This document shows positions 35,451 through 46,600 of a DNA stretch of 64,000 nt, piece by piece. The stretch comes from Lunularia cruciata (taxonomy: Eukaryota > Streptophyta > Marchantiopsida > Lunulariales > Lunulariaceae). How positions within the stretch are numbered: position 1 is the first letter of the stretch; the number at the start of each line of letters is the position of its first letter. Under the pieces are notes generated by a model. That model did no database searches. It was not told where the DNA came from and worked only from the letters and a program-made list of their open reading frames with translations. A program made the translations under genes and the position numbers. The stretch is taken from positions 15,252,001 to 15,316,000 of the forward strand of contig OX419760.1 of assembly GCA_948567375.1 (NCBI GenBank). The letters run 5' to 3'.

Positions 35451-35468
35451 GTCCCGGCAACGGAACCA
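35451..35468 (-). other. Primer-binding site of the T element, tRNA-Glu type
   Basis: The minus strand reads TGGTTCCGTTGCCGGGAC, four bases after the 5' LTR. It appears to be fully complementary to the 3' end of plant tRNA-Glu (CAACGGA acceptor strand, discriminator A, CCA), recalled from general knowledge. Confidence 0.75.
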
Positions 35469-35472
35469 AAAA

Positions 35473-36151
35473 TGTGAGCCGGCCTGTCTCTCACTCAGGA
35501 TGAACCTCTGATGGCTATTATGGTAGCGCACCATGGACTAAGAAGGCAAGGAACCCCAACTCCATCATACTCCTCCAAGGCTAACACTCCAAGACTCAAG
35601 ACATTGCTCACTAGAGAACTCAATGAGAGAGAGATAGTTGCAAATGAAAGGATGATGAGTACCTCCTCACTCCTTGTTTATATACTTGTGAAATAGTTAC
35701 GTACCAAAGTTACTAATTACCGTAGTAACTCAAGTTACTAGACTAAAAGTCAAGTAAAGTCAAAAAGTAGAAAGGAATATCCATTCACATGGGCATATTC
35801 CCCTTATCTTGACCCAACCACTAAAGCAAGGATTCCTTCACATGGGCTATCCTTGGACTAAAGAAGAATCCAAAACAAAAAGGCTTGCGGGCCCAAGAGT
35901 TCTCAACTCTTTCCCCAAAGCCAAACACCTAGGAATAATACCAAGTCAACACACTAAAATCCAAAATAGTGGTGCTCATCTTTTCTACTTCCTCTAAAGT
36001 AAGGTCCCATCTATCTTAGCTATGACTAACTTTAGCTAACCATGACTAATATAGAACCATCCTTTATCTCTATATAAATAATATCTCTTAAGTACTTGTA
36101 ATACCAAGCTAAATATCACAATACCACACACATGCACAAATGGGTGTTACA
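35473..36151 (-). mobile_element. 5' LTR of the T element
   Basis: It runs TGTAACACCC...GGCTCACA on the minus strand and is intact at both ends. It is nearly identical to the 3' LTR. Confidence 0.95.
35672..35684 (-). promoter_or_regulatory. TATA box in the T-element 5' LTR
   Basis: TATATAAACAAGG on the minus strand lies about 470 bases into the LTR. It is conserved in the other LTR and in the solo copy at 15423-16113. Confidence 0.65.
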
Positions 36152-36760
36152 GGACACACCAAGTGCACTCTCAATTGAATCAGCTCTTGTGTCAAACTCC
36201 AACTCAGAGTCAATCTCCTCCCTCATTGAGACCTAAGATACAGGTTAATACCAAGTACCACTCCAAGTAAACCTACTGTGTATTATAGGGCTATCTCCTC
36301 TAGAATCCCCAAAGAACTCCGTTGTGGCAAAGTAATAGCACGCTAGCCAATTGCAAACCGCAAGTACCCCACCAGGTGCAAACACCACCACCAAGCACCA
36401 CCAAGTGCCAACACCACCAACCAAGCACCCTTAAGTGACAACCTTAATGGAACACTACCCACTAATGTAACTCTAACTGAGACAACTACCCTAGGGAAAA
36501 AGAGCAACCTGTGACTTGCCATCACAACATGCACTCTCACGGTCTGTAGGTCATCACTTCTTGCCTCAACAGAGAGAAACACAGATAATCTGACTGGTCA
36601 TCACTCTAGCCTCACTATCCAAAGTACACCAGAGCACCAATGGTCTAAATTCAAAGCACCTCACACAAACACGGTGCACAAATAAGAAGCAAAGAATGGA
36701 GGGGGTCCAATCACAAGAAATCTAAACAAAAAACCCTCCGTCTCATAAAAGAACACTAGA
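36152..36760 (-). pseudogene. MT-element leader and gag N-terminus
   Basis: The segment is collinear in reverse with plus-strand 61055-61625. It includes the EIDSELEFDT region of gag, followed by the T-element insertion. The ATG used in the plus copy (MVTTELFG) is lost here. Confidence 0.75.
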
Positions 36761-36775
36761 CTGACTCTGCCACCA
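36761..36775 (-). other. Primer-binding site of the MT element (minus copy)
   Basis: TGGTGGCAGAGTCAG lies two bases after the LTR end and is identical to that in the plus copy at 61040-61054. It matches the tRNA-iMet complement TGGTATCAGAGCCAG at 12 of 15 positions. Confidence 0.55.
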
Positions 36776-36777
36776 TT

Positions 36778-37703
36778 TGGCATTTGACATAATCAAAGGT
36801 TTTTTTCTACTTCTTACGTTACTAGGATCATCAAGAAAGGGATCTTCTTGCCAAAATCTGATGTAAACCCTTCACAAAATCTGACATAAAATCTATCAAA
36901 ATCTGACATAAATCCCTTAATTTGGCTGACCTCTAAATCCTCAGCTAACTCTTCACTTGAGCCAAATTGGAAAAATGGTTTCGTCCAATCTCTAATTCAT
37001 GAGAATTTGCTCTCAACTCCATCCTCAATTTCACTTTTTGAGCTCAACTGGCAACAAATTGGTCCTACTTTCACCTCTTGAGCTCAAAATCATAACTACT
37101 ACTTGAAAATTGCTTCTCTTTGGTTCCAAATTTTGCAAGTGCTTCCGCACACAATCTCTCTTAGTGAAATCTGAACTACTTGATCAAGACTTTACGATCC
37201 ATTGAGCTTGGAGATACCACCAACACTCATAGTTCCTGCACCCGATTTCTCCTTGACTCACTTCTCTAATGTAATCAGATTGTTTACAACTTGAATCAAC
37301 TCAAATCAGATCAGTACTTGATCCGATCCTTAACAACTTGCCAACAACAGGGCACTGATTACAATTAAGCCACACCCACTCTAGCTAAGAGACTCCAGGT
37401 GATGTTCATCAGCTTTCTATCCACTCTAGCTTGGAACTCAAAGGCTCAACATCAAAGAAGTGAGCTCTTTGGAGTTGCACTTCAAGGTATACTCCTGATT
37501 TTGACCTAGGTCTCATCCCAATAGTCACCCAACGGTGCAGATGGTGCAAGTGATGATGGGCCCCACCATGAAGTCATTAACCCAAACACAAAATCTGAAT
37601 GTCGGAAAGTAGTCTATGAGTAACTACCAAAATCCCTCTAACTACTATCACTGGAACTCAAGTGTCCAAGCAATCTAGATGCGGTACTACAAATGGCGTG
37701 ACA
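36778..37703 (-). mobile_element. 5' LTR of the MT element (minus copy)
   Basis: On the minus strand it begins TGTCACGCCATTTGTAG at 37703 and ends ...AATGCCA. At 926 bp it lacks a segment of about 440 bp found in the plus-copy LTR. Confidence 0.85.
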
Positions 37704-37730
37704 AATGAGCAAATTTGTCAAGAGGCAATG

Positions 37731-38244
37731 TGTAATGCCAATAGCTAGACATATCATCTAGAGTTGAAAATTGACTTGGTAACATTTGGAAGGATGTTAT
37801 GTATGATGGGCTAGGTAGATCAGATAGAGGTGTCACCAAAAGAGTACTTCTTCTAGTAGGGCAAGAGCCAAAAATAGCTTGAATTTGTAATAGGCTAGCC
37901 TTTTCTTCCCTCCAAGTTTTTTTTGTTGAGAGCTTTCTAACAATACCTCACCCATGTGATTTAGACATTCCCACAAGAAGATTCCTTCCCGTCAAAGATG
38001 GTTTGACCAACCAGATAGGATCAGAACCGGCATGTCACCCATGCATGCAACCAATCTAAGGGTAGAGCTTGCTTACAAGTCACTAATCCATGTATCTGAT
38101 CCAAGGGTGGAGCTTCCTTGGAGGAGTCCACTTTGCTATATAATATAGTTAAGGTGCTCCTTTGGGGCATTGGAGGTTGAATGTGAAATTATGTGTTTCT
38201 TCTTCTATGTTTCTCTTTGTGTCTCCTATCCTTAAAAGATTACA
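37731..38244 (+). mobile_element. 5' LTR of an L-family element
   Basis: This 514-bp TGTAATGCC...GATTACA block contains a TATATAATA box at 38137-38145. A degenerate primer site TGGTACAAAATCC follows at 38248, so this is a 5' LTR in the plus orientation. Confidence 0.85.
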
Positions 38245-39505
38245 CAATGGTACAAAATCCTTGCACTATTTTTGAAGCCATTGCTTGTGTTCAAAGAATA
38301 GCAAGAGCGCTTGGAGGAGGTGAAGAAGTAGTCTTGACTCAACATCATTAGGCTGAAACACCACACTTTGGTAGACCAATTCTTATGGAATTGAGTAGCA
38401 TTCATTTTTGAGATCAAGGAGCATGACCGCTCCAAGAAGAACAAGGACGGGTCAAAGAAAAGAGAGATGGAGTCCAACAAGGAGAAAGGGCTCAAGCAAA
38501 ACAAAAATATTGTTATAATTATGGTTGAGTTGAGCACAAAGCTACAATTATTGTGCTTGCCTTTTGTCTCCATACATGCAACCTTTGAACAACTTGGAGA
38601 GACAAATTGAAGAGAAGGATGTTGAGATCACATTGGAAAATAAAGACCATTAATAAATGTACCTCATGGCCTTATTGGCTCAATGAAGAGGAGTGAAAGG
38701 AAGAGGAGGAAGAGGACGAGTGCACAAAGGTTGAGGAAGAAAAATGTATAATTGATTGTCATAAATTGAGTCCTAAAAGGACATCAAGTGAGAGTATTGA
38801 TAGAGCCTAAAGTAATAGAAATTTTTTTGTCTTGCTCTATTGCAATAAGGTTGGGCATGGAACTAGAGAAGGATGAGAATGAAGAAGTAGAGTTACTTAA
38901 TGATCAAACAAAGAAGATTGAATTGTTATCTAGAAAGGTAATACTCTCTATAGGAGTATCAAGAAGAAATTGAGTAGTGAGTGATATGATTAGCTTGTTA
39001 CAATGTGATCTTAGGCATGCCATGGATAGAGCACTACAACCCCATTGTTGATTGGAGAAAGAAAAGAGTGAGAACTAGCCAATGGAAAATCATTAGAGAT
39101 AAAGAAAGATCACAAAGGCAAGAATTACCTCTTGATATCAACAATTATTAGTTTGATAGATAGATGTTTCATGGGTATAATAAGTGAAGTCTATAGTGCA
39201 CAACCCGATGGAAAATAATTTGAAGAATATGAAAGTTGTGGTCAATGAGTTGCAAAATCTCTTTCTTGATGATTTACCCTCAAGATTACCACCAAAAACG
39301 AGAGAAGATCATAAGTTGAGATAATTCTTGGGAAGACACCTCCTTGTAAGGCCCCATATTGACTATCACCTCATGAGTTGGAAGAGTATAAGGCTCAAAT
39401 CAAGGACATGTTGCAGAAAGAGTTTATCTTACCCAACGTATCACCATATGGAGCTCCTACCTTATTTGTGAAGAAGAAGGACGGTATAATGTGCATGTGC
39501 ATTGA
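38245..39505 (+). pseudogene. Degenerate gag-protease-RT remnant of an L-family element
   Basis: Frames are broken throughout. A Lys/Glu-rich gag tail lies near 38430, a protease-like segment at 38788-38970 (VLIEPKVIEIFLSCSIAIRL), and the start of RT near 39360-39505. The RT part reads 'LSPHELEEYKAQIKDMLQKEFI', then SPYGAPTLFVKKKDG and MCIDM. It stops at the fingers of RT, where a CC copy begins. Confidence 0.7.
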
Positions 39506-40905
39506 TATGACAACCAAACAAGTATCAATTTTGCAGTAATTGATGAGTAAATTTTGTTCCCACAAAGATACTGGTCAAGAATGGTCAAGTATAAAGTAAA
39601 ATGTGAGAATGTAATCATTGATTTTTTCTTTAATCTCTTGCATAGAAACCACACCCAAAAGAGAGTAACAAGTACTTAACAACAAATCTTATCACAAATA
39701 AACAACACCTACAATCACAATTCATCAAATCTTTCCAATTCAATCTTGATTCTGATGATTTAGTCAATTTGAAGAAGGCTACTTCACCACAAAGTGACTT
39801 CACCTTGGAATTGCATTCCATCCCTCCATTGAAGGTACAACTTCCCTAGTCAAAATGACTTTGCATCAATCTTATGCATGTAATCACAAATGATAGATAC
39901 GACTAACACTATAGTTCTTATAGATTGATCAAGGCATTGGTTCAATTACTATCCACTCAGGATCAAACACACAAAATGGAAATCAAAGCTATAGAATCCA
40001 ACATTTAACACACTCCAACTGCACTTCAAATTTCTAAACACACACATACACATACACAAACACACACATACACAAAAGCACACATAGGATCAATACTCAA
40101 AATTTAGCTAAAGAACAAGCATTGAGTGTTAACACTTTGCTATACTCAACTTCAAAATTGAATATTGAATGCAATGCATTGCAAATGATTGCTTTAGACA
40201 GGCACAACACTTAGCACTTACTAAAACCGTCTAAATTGCTTCAACTACTTTCTACCAATCTTTAGATCCCAATGGTCTTATCTACATCTACACTATTTCA
40301 AATCTAAAAAATTACTTTCTAATCCGGTCAGAGTACTACCGCAACTTTGGCTTCTACACCCAAGTTACCTACAAGCACTTCTTGCACTTTGAGTTCATCT
40401 ACTACTTCTACATCTTCATCTACTTCTATCACATCTTTAGTCTAGACTAAGATTGAAGCTATCAATATACTAACTACTTTCTCCTTCTCTACTCTAACTT
40501 CTTCAACAAACTCAGGTAGCTCACTCAAAGTCACCTAAACTCCAACATTGACTACTTTGGATTGGTTTCTACACTTTCCTTTAATCTACTACAAAGGTTA
40601 TTTAAGTCTAATCTAACCAAATCTAATTTAAGACAAACATTATCTCCTACTTCACTAATTTTCCTATTTATTCTATCTCTTAAACAGAAACATATGGTTT
40701 AGATCTGTGTCCTTTATCTTATGCTTCCAAGTCTCTTGTACCAACAATTTCAATTCATGCAAGTAGGACTCCTCCAATTGTACTTCAGCTCTAGTGCTAA
40801 ACTTGCTTTCAATCTAATGAAAATCTCCCACACTAATCCCAACTTGTCCTTTGAGGTTGGCTCACCTTGAGTCATCTTCTCTTTCAACTTCTTCTAAAGC
40901 ATCAT
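39506..40905 (-). mobile_element. CC element copy C1 (3' part)
   Basis: On the minus strand it ends ...GGTTGTCATA at 39506, inside the RT of the L-family remnant. The 3' domain (about 39506-40300) has a CA-rich microsatellite near 40035-40085. Above it lie decayed C-terminal coding blocks matching copies A and B. It stops at 40905 where copy C begins, so the rest is missing or displaced. Confidence 0.65.
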
Positions 40906-41390
40906 TGTGACAACCCAACAAGTATCACTTTTGCAGGAATTAGCAAGTAATAGTTTGTTCACGTAGAGATATGATTCAAAAATGGTAAAATACAAAGTAA
41001 AATGTTACAATTAGTTCTTCTTGATTTTGTCTTAGTCTCTTAGGTAGAAACCACACCCAAAAGAAAATAACAAGCACTAAATCTCAGTCTTATCACCATA
41101 AGATGTCACCCATAATCACAATTTAACAATCTCTTTCCAATTCAACTTCAATTGTGATGATTCAAGTCTCCCTAAGAAGGCTACTTCACCATAAAATGAC
41201 TTTGCCCCAAAATTGTGTTCCATCCTTCCACTGAAGATATATAAAGAGTTGCTTTGCATCAATCTAGAGTTGCACTCACAATTAAAGAATACTACAAACA
41301 CTACAATTTCTCGCGGATCTATCAAGGCATTGCTTCAATTGCTATCCATTCAAGGTCAAACATACATAATGGAAATAAGCACTATGGAAT

Positions 41391-41973
41391 TATAATACTC
41401 CAAGGACAAAAGAACTCTCCAAGAGAGATACAAGAGAGAAAATGCAAGTTTCACACTCAATACTTTGATGTCCCAAAGGAGCACCTTCTCTTTATTATAT
41501 AGCAAAGAGGATCCTCTCAAAGGAAGCTCCACCCTTGGATCAAATACATGGATTGGTGACTTGTCATCAAACTCTATCCTTGGATTAGTTGTTTGGATGG
41601 GTGACGTGTCAATCCTTGTCCTATTTGGACCAAGGGGAATCTTTAGAGAGTCTTCTTGTAAGGAGATCAAAATCACATAGGTGAGGTACATTTGGAAAGC
41701 TCTCAATGAGACAAATCATCAGGGGAAGAAGGAAAGCCTTTTTCACTTAAGGAGAGGGGAATGTGTGTATGTTCAAGGCCTAATTAATCCGTTTAGGCCT
41801 TTAAAATTGTCTCTAAAGTTTTTAGGATAGTTTCAACTTCTGCACTATTAGTAGAAGTACTCTTTCGGTGACACCTCTGTCTAATCTTCCTAGCCCATTG
41901 TACACAACATTCTTCTAGATGTTACCATGCCCATTTTTACCTCCAAATGCTCTATCTAGCTATTTTTATTACA
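41391..41973 (-). mobile_element. Solo LTR, L family, in CC copy C
   Basis: This 583-bp block is collinear with the LTR at 9514-10101. Flanks GGAAT (41386-41390) and AGAAT (41974-41978) match at four of five bases. Comparison with CC copies B and C1 confirms a clean insertion. Confidence 0.9.
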
Positions 41974-42264
41974 AGAATCCAACATTCAACAAGCTTATTG
42001 ACTTGCACTTTGAACTTCTCCCAGCACTCACAAATACACACAAGATTGATACTCAAAATGAATCTGAAATGACAAGCACTAAGTTATAGTACTTTTCTTT
42101 ACTCAACTTCAAATATATAGATATTGGTAACAACAACATTGTGAATGCTTTTTCTAAATAAGTGGAGCACTAACATTTACTTAACTAAAATACCATTCTA
42201 CAACAACTTTACCAACATGCAAATCCAAAATGACAAACCACCTCTTCAAAACTCAAAACCATTA

Positions 42265-43987
42265 CTAATCCAATCCAATGTCTACTTTGACTTTGGTTTT
42301 TAAACTCAAGGTTCCTACAATTGATTCTCCTTCTTTAGGTCTTTCTAATACTACTAATTCTTCTGCTATTTCTATTATTTCTTGAGTTTGAATTGAAATT
42401 GAAATCATGGGTAATCTATTTACATTCTTATTCTCTAACCCAATCTCTCTTAACATCTAAGTTACTCACCCAAAGACCTACACTCCTACTTCTACGACTT
42501 CAGACTTTGCATTTACATTCATCTCACTATGAAGTTTATCCAAGTCTGATCTAACAAGATCTAGTCTGAGACTTACATTGTCTCCTATCTCCAACATCTT
42601 GTCTACACAATCTCTCAAGTGAATTAGAAGATTGTTCAAGTCGACATCCCTTGCCTTTCTCTTCCTTGTCTTCTACACCAACAACTTCAAGTCATGTAGT
42701 CTCACCTCTTCCAACTTAACCTCAACATCAATACTTAGCATTGCCTTCAACTCCACAATGACTACTCTTACTGAATTTGACTCCATCCTTGGGACTATTT
42801 TCTCCTTACTTCTCTCTACATCCAACTTGTTCCAGTACATCATCAACTCATCCTCAAATTCTTCCTTTAGTGCTTCCTTCTCTTCCATATACTGGACTAG
42901 TTGAGCTTCTAAGCTTCTAATCAAACCCTGCAATCTGTCTTCCTTCCAATGTCTAACAGTCAATGCTTGTTGCCAGGCTCGATCCTTCTTTACTGCACTC
43001 TCTCTCAAATCCTCCAGCTCTTGCTCCATTACTACTATGAGTGCCCTTGAGTATATAATTTTCTAACCGCACATTAGTGACTTCACTTTTCATCTTCTTG
43101 AATGACACCTTTTGCTCCTTCAACTCTTCACCGTGCTTCAAGAATTTCTCTTGCTAGGTATCAAAACTCTTCTTCTAAAGAACTACCTCAACCCAAAGTT
43201 CTTTGGCTTCCTTCTCTCCTTGAGTTAGTTTACTCCTCAACTCCAAGGTCTCTTCACTCAAGTACCTCACTACTTGCAGCTCATCCCTCACTTCAAGATG
43301 ATTCTTCTTCAACTCCACTTTCTTTTTTTGTAGCTGCACCAACAAAGGACAAACAATCTTTGATAGATATTTGACTTTGGTGTATCCTCCTTCATCATCT
43401 TCCTTGTCTTTATCTTTGGTCAGCACTTATTTGGCTGGTGCTTTACCCCAAAGATATGATCTTTGTACCTTCAGAGTTACTCCATCCAACCTTTCACCTT
43501 GCTCTTCAACTTTACTCAGCCTTGCAGCTACAACTTGCACACTTTGCATTGATCTTGCTGCATTTGGAAATGCCAAGGCAGTCTCTCTTACTCATTCATC
43601 ATCTAACTTTACTGCAGGTAAGTCTATGCAAGGCTTGTCTCTTCCCCTATGTGATCAATCACCTTGTAGAACTCCTATTCTTCTTCTCTAACAACCTCTT
43701 CCATTGATTGCTAAACTCTACGTTCTCCCTCACTCTTGCTGCTGAACTCTATACTTTGCAAAGTGAAATTTTCTTCTACTCCAAGTCCTTACACTTTGAC
43801 TCAGCTTCTTCTTCCAATTCTTCCACTAAAGATGGATCCTTCACTATCATCATCTTTGGCTTTGGATTTAGCCTTCTTGTCTTTTATGGCTATATTGCCA
43901 ATGTTCTTCCTTCAGGTCTACTTCTCTTTCTTGGCCAAGGGATGTCCACCAAAATTATCTTCTCCTTTCTGCTCATTGCTTCATGTA
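42265..43987 (-). pseudogene. CC-element protein, C-terminal coiled-coil part (copy C)
   Basis: Open blocks include 43175-43426 (YLSKIVCPLLVQLQKKKVE), 42673-43029 starting MEQELEDLRESAVKKDRAWQ with strong heptads, and 42265-42456 ending KVDIGLD. The order is the same as in copies A and B. A MULE-like insertion separates it from its N-terminal half at 47916-48693. Confidence 0.6.
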
Positions 43988-44719
43988 CCCGTTGTTGGGG
44001 AAATTGTTTGGCCTTGAGAGTGCACCAAGCACCTGGCTGCTTGTGCTTAATTTGCCGTTATTGTAGTTGATTTAGAGTTTCTCGTAGACTGTCATTCTCT
44101 TCCTATTCCTGGTGTGTTGGAAATCTCAACTCTATAAAATTTTGGGTTTTCCTTTGTTTCCTGATGTTGGGCTTCTTGAGGGTTTGTGTTTGTCTTTGAC
44201 CTTCATAGAACTGGCTAGTTCATGTAGGTTCTACTACGGTTTTGGACCCGACGGTCCCTATGAATGGCTAGGAATGTCACAAACAACAAATAGTATTCTA
44301 TTTGGCTCAACCTGGCACCCAGACTACTGAATCAAACCATGCATATAGACAGACTGAGAGCTCCTAAAATGGAACTTCCTCAATGCTAGTCACAGATCGA
44401 ACACACCATTTTCTCAGGATTTGTCATTCATAAAATTTCAGCTGCAAGGTTCACAATTTTGGAAAAGCCAACCAACTCCAGTTCATACAGTGTCTGCACT
44501 AAATTATGACAGAGAATCATTTCAGCTGGCGCCTTCACATGCACTCTATCTGATAACAGTAAAGACGACTCACCCTCCAGACTTCTTCCTTCACCTCCCA
44601 GCAGCACTCCCATCAATGCTTTCTCCTCTGAAAACCCTCACAAAGATCCACTGAAAACCCGTGTTCAGCCCTCTCCTTCTCAAAATCCTGCAACCACTCC
44701 TTGCAAAGCTCTTCTGGCA

Positions 44720-46010
44720 TTTTCCCGAATGCTCTCTACTGTCATTTCCCAAAAACTCTCTGTCCAGCCCTCATCCGTCTTGAATTTTTTCATACCCTGT
44801 CAGCATGTGCACTCTCACAAGACTTTCTCCTCTGAAAACCCTCTAAAAGATCCACTGAAAACCCCTATTCAACCTCCCCTTCTTGAAATCCTGCAACCAC
44901 TCCTCACAAAGCTCACCTGGTATTTTCTTGAAATCTCTCTACCGTCCTTTCCCAAAACCCTTTGTCTCTCTTGAAAGTTCCTGCAAGCTTCTCTCTTGAA
45001 ACTCCTCTGGCATTTCCCGAACTGTCAGCCCTTCTCACTTTTGATAATTCTCAATATGAAGAACTCAACTCCTGCCAACTCTTCTCTTGAAAACTTCCCC
45101 TGTCATTTCCCAAAACTGTCAGCCCTTCTCACTATGAAGAACTCAACTCCTGCCCAACCTTGCCAACTTCCTTCTTAAAATCCTCTGGCATTTCCCGAAC
45201 TGTCAGCCCTTCTCACTTTTGATAATTCTCACTATGAAGAATTCAACTCTTGCCAACTCCTCTCTTGAAACTTCCCTTGTCAAAAATCCTCTGGCACTTT
45301 CTAAAAACCCTACTGTCTTTTCTTCTTGAGAATTCCTGCAACTTCTCTCTCGAAACTCCTCTCCTTTTTTCTCGAAAATCCTTGTCTCTCTTGAAAATCT
45401 CTGCAAACTTCTCTATCAAAAATCCTCTAGCATTTCCCAAAAACTTCCTGCCCAACCTTGTCAACTTCCCTCTCAAAATCCTCTGGCATTTCCCAAAATG
45501 TCAGCCCTTCTCACTTTCGATAATTCTCACTGTGAAGAACTCAACTCCTGCCAACTGTTCTCTTGAAAACTTCCCTTGTCATTTCTCGAAACTGTCAGCC
45601 CTTCTCACTGCAAAGAACTCAACTCCTATCCAACCTTGCCAATTTCCCTCTCAAAATCCTCTGGCATTTCCCAAAAACTTCCTGCCCAACCTTGTCAACT
45701 TCCCTCTCGAAATCCTCTGGCATTTCCCGAACTGTCAGCCCTTCTCACTTTTGATAATTCTCATTTTGAAGAACCCAACTCCTGCCAACTCTTCTCTTGA
45801 AAACTTCCCTTGTCATTTCCCAAAAACTTCTTGCCCAACCTTGCCAACTTCCCTTTCGAAAATCCTCTGGCACTTTCTGAAACTGTCAGCCCTCATCTTT
45901 CAATAATTCTCCCTGTCAAGAACTCAACTCCTGCCCAACCTTGCCAACTTCCCTCTCAAAAATCCACTGGCACTTTCTTTCCCAAAAACCCTACTCTCTT
46001 CTTTCAAAAA
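44720..46010. repeat. Higher-order repeats in the MULE-like element, first block
   Basis: Recurrent phrases such as 'ctggcatttcccgaactgtcagcccttctcac' and 'gaagaactcaactcctgccaac' reappear many times at irregular spacing. The frame 45250-45906 on the plus strand stays open for 218 codons because of this repetition; I do not regard it as a gene. Confidence 0.75.
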
Positions 46011-46600
46011 TTCCTGCAACTTCTCTCTTGAAAATCCTCTGCCAACTTCTCTCTTGAAATCCTCTGGCACTTCTTTCCAAAACCCCTACTGTCTTCTCTT
46101 CTAAAAAATTCCTGCAACTTCTATCTCGAAACCCCTCTACCAACTTCTCTCTCAAAATCCTCTGGCACTATCTTTCCAAAAACCCTACTCTATTCTCTCA
46201 AAAATTCCTGCAACTTCTCTCTTGAAAATCCTCTGCCAACTTCTCTCTTGAAATCCTCTGGCACTTCTTTCCGAAACCTCTACTGTCTTCTCTTCTAAAA
46301 AATTCCTGCAACTTCTATCTCAAAACCCCTCTGCCAACTTCTCTCTCAAAATCCTTTGGCACTGTCTTTCCAAAAACCCTACTCTCTTCTCTCAAAAATT
46401 CCTGCAACTTCTCTCTTGAAAATCTTCTGCCAACTTCTCTCTCAAAATCCTCTGGCACTGTCTTTCTGAAAACCCTACTCTCTTCTCTCAAAAATTCCTG
46501 CAACTTCTCTCTCAAAAATCTTTTGCCAACTTCTCTCTTGAAATCCTCTGGCACTGTCTTTCCGAAAACCCTACTCTCTTCTCTAAAAAATTCCTGCAAA
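46011..46600. repeat. 96-98 bp tandem array (about six units)
   Basis: The phrase TTCCTGCAACTTCT recurs at 46011, 46109, 46205, 46303, 46399, 46495 and 46591, spacings of 96 to 98 bases. On the minus strand 96 bases equal 32 codons, and 46315-46599 reads as a 32-residue peptide repeat (REESRVFGKTVPEDFEREVG). Confidence 0.9.

Larger units (their letters stand above)
28351..36151 (-). mobile_element. T element: young, nearly complete Ty3/gypsy retrotransposon
   Basis: This 7801-bp element has two 679-bp LTRs differing at only two positions that I can find (28352 against 35474 and 28936 against 36058), so it inserted recently. It sits in MT-element gag: MT sequence stops at 28350 and resumes at 36152. 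GGAC flanks it on both sides (28347-28350 and 36152-36155). Internal order on the minus strand is tRNA-Glu primer site, 1.5-kb leader with an extra CCHC-protein ORF, gag, full-length pol and polypurine tract. No chromodomain is seen. The RT and protease style (LIDDFCVYG, DGGS) points to the Athila/Tat side of Ty3/gypsy. Confidence 0.95.
16890..37703 (-). mobile_element. MT element: Ty3/gypsy retrotransposon with methyltransferase and PHD domains, decayed, hosting two insertions
   Basis: Read on the minus strand from right to left, the order is 5' LTR (36778-37703), primer site, gag (36152-36400, 28061-28350 and 24334 downward), protease (about 22669), a C5 methyltransferase domain (about 21980-21050), reverse transcriptase and RNase H (20460-19200), integrase (18960-17760), a PHD finger (17749-17615), then a truncated 3' LTR (16890-17333). 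CC copy B and the T element have inserted into gag and account for more than half of the span. Stops and frameshifts are scattered throughout, so this copy is dead. A second copy begins at 59663. Confidence 0.85.

Noticed and set aside
45250-45906. 218-codon plus-strand ORF
   Set aside because: It is a product of pyrimidine-rich tandem repetition. The peptide only repeats 'NFPLKILWHFPK'-like phrases, and the array is open in several frames.
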